Assembly (NCBI GenBank): GCA_028751875.1
Contig: CM054141.1
Span: forward strand, 71,678,852 to 71,742,851
Reading direction: 5' to 3'
DNA length: 64,000 bases
From: Rapana venosa
Taxonomy: Eukaryota > Mollusca > Gastropoda > Neogastropoda > Muricidae
The notes under the pieces were generated by a model. The model saw only the letters and a program-made list of their open reading frames with translations. It was not told the origin of the DNA and ran no database searches. Made by a program: the position numbers and the translations under genes. The first letter of the stretch is position 1. Every line of letters begins with the position of its first letter. Of the stretch, positions 56,739 through 64,000 are shown one piece after another.

Positions 56739-58631
56739 CCCTGTCATCAGCATGGGCAAAGGAGTACAGGTTGGGTCGAGGTGATGGGCATTCCCGGATC
56801 GCTACGGCAGCAGCAGCAGCAGCAGGCTCTGGGGCAGGGCTTCTGTCAGGTCGGGGAGGTGGAGGTGGGACATGGCTCAATCGAAAAGACGCCGATTGTC
56901 CAGTCTCCTGTGTAGGGATTTCTTGGTACGTATTTTCTGCCTCCCCCTCCAAGCTTGGCCACTGCACCACAAAGTCGTCACTGTCCCCTATCTCATAGAT
57001 ACTGGAGTCATTGTTCGTTAATGGCGCCTTACCCTCTGCCTGCTCTGTGGTGACAGGACTGTTGAACTGCTGACACTCACTGCCAAAGCTAGAGTATTTG
57101 AACGGATCATCATTGTCAAAAGGGGTGGTAAAAGCAGGAGTGGGCAGGGCTTCAAACACAGCAGTGGTGGGTTCATCTGAGAACCTCATCCTTTCTTCTG
57201 TGGATGATTCACCAAGATGCGAGAAAGAGTCTTGTAAAATCAAAGTATCCTGATGACTAGGGGGGCCTCTGTGCTCTGGCCGGGGTGGGATAGAAGGGGG
57301 TCTGGAAGGCAGTACAGCCTGCGGGGGTAGGGTGGTGGTGGCAAGGCAGGTGGAGGTACATTGTACGTGGGATCCAACTCAATGTACTCACCGTTGCGCT
57401 GACCATACGATGGTTCACAAGGCTGTTGAGCGGCTCCCTCTGCAAGAGGTTTGGGTGTGAAGGACATCAACTGAGACTGTGGTCTGACCATGCCTGGCCT
57501 GTCTTCCTCCTGCTCTTTCTTAAACCACACCGCTTCATAGTCAGAGGAGTCTCTCTGACTCCCAGATGACCCCGCCTCCACAACACTAGCACCACATGCA
57601 TATCCTGGGTTGTCCCACACTTTGGTAGGCTGCAGCATACCCCCACCCTGCTGAACTGAACCAACAGCTGCCGGGTTGGTTTGGGGAGTTACAAAGGGAT
57701 CGAAGTCTGTTTCAAATCCTGTTCCAGTCTGTGGTGCTTCTTTAGAAAGCTTTCGGATTTGGGCGTATTCTCCAAAGGCACTGTCAAACTGATCCGGTCC
57801 TTTGGAGACACCGCTTGGTTTTGGGTCTGCTGCAACATCCGCTGACTGAGGCACTTGTAAGCTCTGGGCGTTTTCGTAGATGTCATCACCGCTCACTCCA
57901 AAATCAACCGCTGTGGCTGAGGCTGCTGTGTCTGTCACCATTTCTGTCACAGCACTGTCCTTAGTGACATGATGACTGAAGGTGGTGTGAGCACTGTCAC
58001 TGTCACTGCTGCCGGGCTGCCCTGCAGGCAATGGCCGCTGCTGCTGCTTTCTCCTTTCCTCTGCCTCCTCCACAGCCAACTTGTTCTCCACCATCTGGTT
58101 CACAAGCTCCTCCACCTCATCAGCACTGGGGGGCAAGCTCTGCACAAAGTCTGCACTACCTGCAGTTGGATCGGGACTCCTGGCTGACACTCTGCGGGGA
58201 CGAGGACGTGGGACAGGCTTGGGAGCACCAGCCCTTGGGGAGGCAGACTGCTGATGCTGTGTGGGGGTGGTGGAGGGGGCAGAACGCTGATGTGTGGGGG
58301 TGGTGGAGGGGGAAGGACAATGCTGTGTGGGGGTGGTGGAGGGGGAAGGATGATGTTGTGTGGGGGTGGTGGAGGAAGAAGGACGATGCTGTGTGGGGGT
58401 GGTGGCGGGGGCAGGACGCTGATGCTGTGGAGGGGTGGTGGGGGAAGTCACCTTGTCACTGACATTGGAGGAACTGCGAACTGTCTTCCTGGGCATGGGC
58501 TTTGGGCGAGAGTCTGGTGAAGTGCTGGACAGACCGCCCAACTCCCGAAAAGAGGACTTGGAGGATTTCTTGGGGGGCAGAGAAGGAGGGGTCTCACTGC
58601 GGGGGACATCGTACACCCCATCGTCGTCCAT
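56739..58631 (-). CDS. Exon 1: disordered N-terminal region of a PH-domain adaptor protein (ARAP-like?)
   Basis: ATG at 58,631 has a good Kozak context (CTCACCATGG) and an in-frame TGA at 58,658-58,656. The exon ends at AGGG/GTAAGTG in phase 1. About 630 residues are proline/serine-rich and probably disordered. They contain GVYDVPR at residues 5-11, SLPPKK, a Thr-Pro-Thr-Gln-His repeat at about 65-131, PRPRPRR at 141-147 and a predicted helix at about 169-198 (EVEELVNQMVENKLAVEEAE). Further tyrosine sites are DIYENAQ, GEYAQIR, NPGYAC, DYEAVW, GEYIELD, TYNVPP, SIYEIGD and TYQEIP, with DPF motifs (DFDPFVTP, DDPFKYSS). YxxP sites recall docking proteins for SH2 adaptors, and DPF motifs bind AP-2. 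The frame shifts by one base near 57,325. With the downstream PH exons, ARAP or another PH adaptor fits. I cannot name it. Confidence 0.85.
58239..58439 (-). repeat. Coding minisatellite (Thr-Pro-Thr-Gln-His units)
   Basis: About six in-frame units of 10-13 residues of the type S-T-T-P-T-Q-H-x-P-S-P lie inside exon 1 (residues about 65-131). On the plus strand the unit is 'gtgtgggggtggtggagggg' plus gaaggacgatgct. It is G-rich on the plus strand, so the mRNA strand is C-rich. Confidence 0.92.
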
Positions 58632-58750
58632 GGTGAGGGGAGCTGGGTGCTGCCTTCAAACATGCACAGCACACACACGTGTCCACCTCACACTGCCACT
58701 GGATGGTGGATGAAGAGGCTGCTTCACTTCAACCCGCACACGTCACCTCA
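58632..58750 (-). other. Probable 5' untranslated region
   Basis: Sequence just upstream of the ATG. The in-frame TGA at 58,656 and the lack of a pyrimidine-rich acceptor next to the ATG favour 5' UTR rather than an earlier coding exon. I cannot place the transcription start. Confidence 0.5.
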
Positions 58751-60274
58751 CCTACAGCAAGGCATTTTCTCCATCTGCAACATGAAAAATGGGAATGGCG
58801 TCACCAAAGTGCAGTAGTTTTGCTATAAAATTCAGCATGATTCCAAGGGAGCTTTGGTTTGGTCTGAAAACAATGCAGCAGGAAAGCATAACTCGGGTCT
58901 TCTTGCTGACATTCCATTTACCTGATGTCTCTATCGCACATCAGCCAATCACTTACAAGTCAATACTTCAAGTTAAACTCATGCAGTTTTCTTTTTTTCT
59001 TTTTACATTATGACAAAAGAAACCAGGGAAAGAAGGCCCATTATAGGTTCTCTGTCCTCAAGTAATTCCAATTGTTCCTGACCAGACAATGGTTACCTAC
59101 ATTGGATGCAGTCTTGTTTAGAATTACGCACACATTCATGTTATGATCGTTTTCCTCCTCTCCCCCTCCCTCAGTGTCTGAAGAGTCATGTTGGGCCACC
59201 ACACTTCAAACTTCACGAATACACAGTGTCCTGGACAAACAGATCAGAACCTAGTAGTGGAGCTCATCCTTCTCCAGGTGATAAAGTGCATGCTGAGTCT
59301 CTTCCATCCATACCACTCACCAGGACTGGCCTGTTCTCCTGTCTAAAAGGGGTGGATTTGAAATATGTGCACAAGATGTCAGACTGCATGCACTCCATTC
59401 TTTTTCAGGACCTCAGTTCATGATGTCACCCAAAGGCCTTTCAAGGGACCAGACTTGAATCCACATGTAAACTCCAGCAGAACAAAAAATATCACCAACT
59501 AAACAGCTCAGTGGTGTCTTGAAGTTGATCCCCAAGTGAGAGATTTTATCATTTCTTTTTATTAAATGTACACTTCAGCTCACATATTCACTCATAACAC
59601 AACAATAATAACTAGCTGGGTTATCAACTTTATTCTCCTTTACCTTGCAGAAAAAACTGCTCAAATATATATATAATTTACCTAGGCTCAACTCTTATGA
59701 CTGATAGTGTGTGAGCACTGGTGCACAGTATAGCTTATAAAACAATGTATTCATGAAATAAACTAAAATTGTATGGGTGCACAACTGTGCTCTGTCATTC
59801 TTCTTACTACAGTGATGAAGGCTGACTCAGTACAACAAGTGACAAAGTCACATGGCCAAGAGGAAAAGAGGACAGGGATGGACTGAAGGCTATGTAACAT
59901 ATAAAACACAATGCTTTCATTCCTCTTTGCTCATTAAGTGGTGGAGTAAAAAATAAAAAAATAAAAACAAAACAATCTGCTTTTGCTTCCCTTTTCCTGG
60001 TTTCAATTAACAGTTTAAGAGCATCATCACAGGCTAGGCAACTCAGAATTAAACTATTAACATTTTCATAAATTCGCTGGGTTATTTTTAAAGAAATTCT
60101 ATATATATAATTTTCATACTGAATACACTCATGAATGCATACATTCATACACACACACAAAAACACACATGCACACACACACACACACTCATAGCTTTTG
60201 ATCCCATCAAAGCCTTATAAGGCAGCAGGAACTAGGCAAAGAACCTAAAAAAAATGAAGATCTATATTCACTGG

Positions 60275-60420
60275 TGTCTGTATGTGTGTGTGTGTGTGTG
60301 TGCGTGCGTGTGTATGTGTGTGCGTGTGTGTGTGTATGTGTGTGCATGGTGTGTGTGCGCGTGGTGTGTGTGTGTGCGTGTGTGTGTGTGTGGTGTGTGT
60401 GCATGTGCGTACTTGCACAT
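60275..60420. repeat. (TG)n-rich array
   Basis: TG with GCGTGC, ATGGTG and GCGCG interruptions. Confidence 0.96.
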
Positions 60421-60689
60421 GGTGAGTTTGTTCATGTGAGTGAGGATTTGGTTAATATTCAAGATCTAATTAGCCTTTGGCCCCTATTGGGGCATGGGGG
60501 ATTTTATAAAGCAAAATTAACTGTAGCACAGACAAATGTTAACTGTAGCATAGACAATTGTTAACTGTAGACTGTAGCATAGACAATTTGCATTAATTAA
60601 TGAAAACATTTTCACCACTGCACAGTAGTCAGTATTTTTAACAACGTCATGCAACTTTACTCTTGACAATAACTTTTTTGGTTTGGTTG

Positions 60690-61030
60690 TTCATCGTCTA
60701 GAGCTCTAAGGTTAACAATACTCAGATTTTGTTTTATATTATTTATGCGACCATTCCCTTCATCTCCATAAAGGTCGCTGTACTCCGACCTTGGTGATGC
60801 AATTGGGAATCAAACCAACTAATTTTGCCAGGACAGTTAGAAGGTACCTCCCTGGTCTTTTTGATTTTCAAGTGCCATGGGTTCTTTTGATGTGCACATG
60901 TCTGTAAGCACACTGATCTGACTGGTTTAGAGTCTCCTCCAAAAGCCTTGACATTCAGTTCGATTTTCTCACCAAAGAGGGAAGAAAGGGCAAGGCTGGG
61001 AACCAAACCCATAACCCCAGTCACAGTTTA
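60690..61030 (-). mobile_element. SINE-like family B copy (diverged)
   Basis: The blocks 'ctagagctctaaggttaaca', ctcagattttg, ccttcatctccataaaggtcgctgta and tgggaaccaaacccataacccc match the order in the copy at 45,240-45,610, including a weak tRNA-like head at the right end. Confidence 0.6.
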
Positions 61031-61379
61031 CTTGTTTGGCAGGTTAGACTATGAATTTGGAGAGAGAGAAAAAAGTAGTGGCACTGTCTACAGTTTTGTC
61101 ACTAAGCTCATCTGTGGAAGACATAAGACAGCAGCAATAAGTCTGTCCTTGGAATCCAAATGGGATTGTTATACTAGCCCCACTGACCACATGCAGCTCA
61201 GACTGAAACTGTACAGTTACCTACAAGCTAAATGTCAAACAAACAAGTTTTTTTAATCAATCATTTAATTGTTCCTTGATTCCACACCAGAGCCAATTGT
61301 GTTTCACCATCTGTTGTTACTGCACTGAGGACCATCCATAGACTTCACAATTGTTAAATTATGAAATAAGTTCACACAT

Positions 61380-61490
61380 ATGCACGCACGCACACGCACA
61401 CACACACACACACAGTGAAACACACACACACATGCGTACACACACACGCACGCAAGCATGCATGCACACATGCACCTACACACACCCACA
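61380..61490. repeat. (CA)n-rich array
   Basis: CA with GCACGC and ATGCATGC interruptions. Confidence 0.94.
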
Positions 61491-61559
61491 CATCAGATTC
61501 AAAACTCATTCAAGAGGATTTTTCCTCTGTAGTTAAGTTAACATCAGTGCCGACTCCAC

Positions 61560-61812
61560 TCTCCCCAAAAGTCCTCAAATGAAACTAAAAACCAAGGTCC
61601 GTATGTGAAAGCATCAGAACATCTTGTGCACATGTTAAAATCTGTTTCGCTTTTCAAAAGAGTAGGCCACTGTGTGCCAGTGGGGATGGATGACAAAATT
61701 TACAAAACTGCATACTCACAGGGACTAGATAAAAAAAAAAAAGCACATGCATGCTCATTCCATTATCCTTGAAATAAAATAATAAAATGAAAACGAAACA
61801 CACACACACACC
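61560..61812 (+). mobile_element. SINE-like family A copy ending in (CA)n
   Basis: The blocks aaccaaggtccgtatgtgaa, 'agaacatcttgtgcacatgt', tctgtttcgcttttcaaaaga, 'gtaggccactgtgtgccagt', gacaaaatttacaaaactgc and 'attccattatccttgaaata' are in family order. An A-rich tail then meets a CA run at 61,797-61,812. Confidence 0.83.
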
Positions 61813-62044
61813 AGTTAAAAAAGGGGATGGTTTGGTCAGTTTGGTTTGAAGCTTCTCTCTCTGGCTTTAGAACTTATTTAAGTATTCCAAGACTCCATGA
61901 AGTAGCTGACAGCTGCTGAAAATTATTCCAAGACTTTGCAGGACATTTTTTTTCTCATTTTCCAATGTTACTCTCCCTAAAAATAAATTTTTAAAACACC
62001 TCAAAACCTAAAGTTCTACTTCTTCCCTTCCATCCTTCCTATTC

Positions 62045-62102
<58 letters not shown>
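62045..62102. repeat. (CA)n microsatellite
   Basis: About 28 perfect CA units. Confidence 0.98.
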
Positions 62103-62105
<3 letters not shown>

Positions 62106-62317
62106 TCTGATGTCTCATGATGCTCAGTAAAATGTTCCTCCACTGAACCAGCCTAAAACACAACCAATGAAAATAACATGAAAATGGAGAACTTCAGAAG
62201 TGAGGCAGAATCTGAAAGTGTACTCACTGCACTCCTTCTGTCAGTGTCACTACACCACTGTGCTGTCCTCGCCACACAACCACAGCTTTCACACACAGCC
62301 CATCCTGTTTCAAACTG

Positions 62318-62319
<2 letters not shown>

Positions 62320-62380
<61 letters not shown>
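62320..62380. repeat. (CT)n microsatellite
   Basis: About 29 perfect CT units. Confidence 0.98.
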
Positions 62381-62972
62381 CTCGCCACATTCAATTCACA
62401 TGAAAAAATCCAATACACAATATTCTTCCTTCTCCACTTGTGTGATCAGGACACACTCACAGAGTTGGTCATCAGTTCTGTCTCTCATCTTGAACAGGTC
62501 TGTGTCCTGAGTACAATCATAATATCCAGGTCTGACTTGTGGTCTGTTAGTGATGTGGTTCATTATCAGTCTGACCAAAGAGCACAGGCTTACACTGTAG
62601 TTACAGTTATAAATAAGCTTACATGTATGCATGCAGACAGACTTTACTCTCAGTCCCCATGATGTAATTGGTCACACAGGCTGGGTCTCTGTGAGTCACA
62701 ATGAGATGATGCTGGTCCAGTGCACAGTCACTTCACAGTAATAATCCTATAGTATAGTCCACTGCTACTAACTATGATGCCTCTTGCTCCTAGTCCACAC
62801 ACAGCCTTGTGCTGCTGTGCTGCTCCACCTCTCCACACACTCCTAGCTAGATCCATGTATACATGTAGGCATGTCTACACCGTACACACTACACTGCTCA
62901 ATAAAGATTCTCACAGGAAAACACCAATAGTAATACAATAGTACTAATACCCACACTCCTTCTCTTAGCCAC

Positions 62973-62975
<3 letters not shown>

Positions 62976-63012
<37 letters not shown>
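62976..63012. repeat. (CT)n microsatellite
   Basis: About 17 CT units, then TTCCTCTTCTC. Confidence 0.95.
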
Positions 63013-63239
63013 TCTTCTCTCTCACTCACACATGCGCATATGCGCACACACACTATAAATGTCTAAGAACGGACTGTGCATGTTGACACTGACTGAATTT
63101 TTCCTCTTCTCAACCAAAGGAGATACTTTTGTCAGTAAGAGAGAGACAGACAGACAGAGACAGAGAGAGAGACACAGAGAGAGATGTGTGTGCGTGTTAG
63201 TTCTTCAGTTTAACGTCCTTCCACTAAATTAGTAAATAG

Positions 63240-63587
63240 TTATGTCAGACTGGTGAGTATGTGTGTACGTACATATGTGTGTGTGTGGGTGCGTACATGC
63301 ATGCGTGCGTGTATGTATGTGTGTGTATGTATCCATGTGTGTGTGAGTGAGTGTGGTGTGTGCGTGTACGTGAGTATGAGTGTGTGTGTGGTGTGTGTGC
63401 ATGCATGTGAGTTTGTATGTGTGTGTGTACTCTGTGTGTGTAGGTGCATGTGAGTGTGTGTGTGTGAGAGAGAGATAGAGAGATAGTGAGTTAAATTGTA
63501 AGTGTGTGAGCATCAGTGCATGCATGTGTGAGTGTGTATGAGTGTGAGTGTGTGTGTGTGTGATTGAGTGTGTGTGTGTGTGTGTGT

Positions 63588-63633
<46 letters not shown>

Positions 63634-63655
63634 TGTGTGTGTGTGTGTGTGTTGT
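63240..63655. repeat. (TG)n-rich array with (GA)n inserts
   Basis: TG with GAG, ATG and GCG interruptions. A pure GA run lies at about 63,590-63,631, flanked by pure TG on both sides. Confidence 0.96.
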
Positions 63656-63824
63656 TGCATGCGTTCGTGCATGCATGCATGGGAGCGTGCGTGCGTACAT
63701 GTGTGTATGAAAATTAGTAAATAGTAGGGATTACATGATGTTTATAGTATGGTGAGAGCATAATTTTGTTTTTATTGGCATATGCCTACAACAGTTTTAT
63801 ATACATGTATTACATCCACTACTC

Positions 63825-63828
63825 ACAC

Positions 63829-63868
<40 letters not shown>
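63825..63868. repeat. (CA)n microsatellite
   Basis: CA with CCCACCCAC near the left edge. Confidence 0.96.
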
Positions 63869-64000
63869 CTAAATTGCACAGTCAGTGCAGCAGTCACAGA
63901 GTGAGCAAATGACTCAAAAGAAAACCCTGAAATCAACTTAACAAACAGCTCTTTTCCTCTCCAACTTAAAAAAGGGAGTGGCAGGCAAGTCTGTGCCCTT

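Larger units (their letters stand above)
58751..64000. other. Upstream flank or 5' intron; repeats only
   Basis: No coding exon was recognised on either strand. It holds a family B SINE-like copy (60,690-61,030), a family A copy (61,560-61,790), and TG, CA, CT and GA arrays. Stretches at 58,751-60,120, 61,030-61,370 and 62,400-62,960 show nothing I recognise. Confidence 0.6.

Noticed and set aside
57240..57300. An intron using the CAG at about 57,322 or 57,253 as acceptor to explain the frame change in exon 1
   Set aside because: There is no good donor just upstream, and a single C restores a proline-rich reading through the site. An indel is simpler, though RNA could overturn this.

Overview
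This is animal (eukaryotic) genomic DNA: one split gene on the minus strand with introns of up to 20 kb, dense CA/TG, CT and CTGT microsatellites, many minisatellites, tRNA-derived SINE-like repeats and decayed non-LTR retrotransposons. There are no operons, ribosome binding sites or bacterial genes. The repeat style (RTE-like LINEs with APE endonuclease, CR1-like LINEs, heavy CA repeats) suggests a marine invertebrate, perhaps a mollusc. That placement is inference from pattern, not from a marker gene.

Layout. Bases 1 to about 8,470 are not credible DNA: nearly every base sits in a run of 2 to 15 identical bases, so translations are strings of Phe, Lys, Pro and Gly. I read this as an uncorrected or failed read end in the assembly. 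Normal sequence starts near 8,470-8,500. A 500-base N gap lies at 18,108-18,607.

The one host gene I can support reads right to left from an ATG at 58,631. A large first coding exon (56,739-58,631) encodes about 630 residues of disordered, proline-rich and tyrosine-motif-rich protein. A 20 kb intron leads to exon 36,593-36,723, then a 15 kb intron to a 44-base exon (21,424-21,467) that starts a PH domain. Exons 15,551-15,655 and 14,707-14,791 carry its second half, ending in the C-terminal Trp helix. Splice phases agree at the first two junctions. One PH exon is missing, probably in the N gap. The gene runs on past 14,707. The layout resembles an adaptor or ARAP-like (Arf-GAP/Rho-GAP/PH) protein, but no catalytic domain is visible, so I give no gene symbol. 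Two one-base phase problems (near 57,325 and 14,791) point to assembly indels or decay.

The introns are filled with repeats. The RTE-like LINE pieces are a 3' RT piece with a 9-bp target duplication at 15,877-16,821, and an endonuclease piece head-to-head with an RT C-terminal piece at 21,629-23,531. There is also an RNase H piece at 25,800-26,400 and a CR1-like RT piece at 51,601-52,565. At least eight copies of one SINE-like family (15.8, 16.8, 18.9, 19.9, 39.5, 42.3, 47.6, 56.2 and 61.6 kb) mostly end against CA/TG repeats. Many LINE-type 3' ends carry AATAAA plus a short tandem 5-10-mer and then run into CA or CT microsatellites. Several minisatellites begin exactly at splice sites. The clearest is a roughly 26-copy array whose unit contains the 3' splice site of exon 2.

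I found no CRISPR array, no virus, no functional RNA gene and no undescribed multi-gene system. The most interesting signals are the splice-site minisatellites and the link between retroelement tails and microsatellites.
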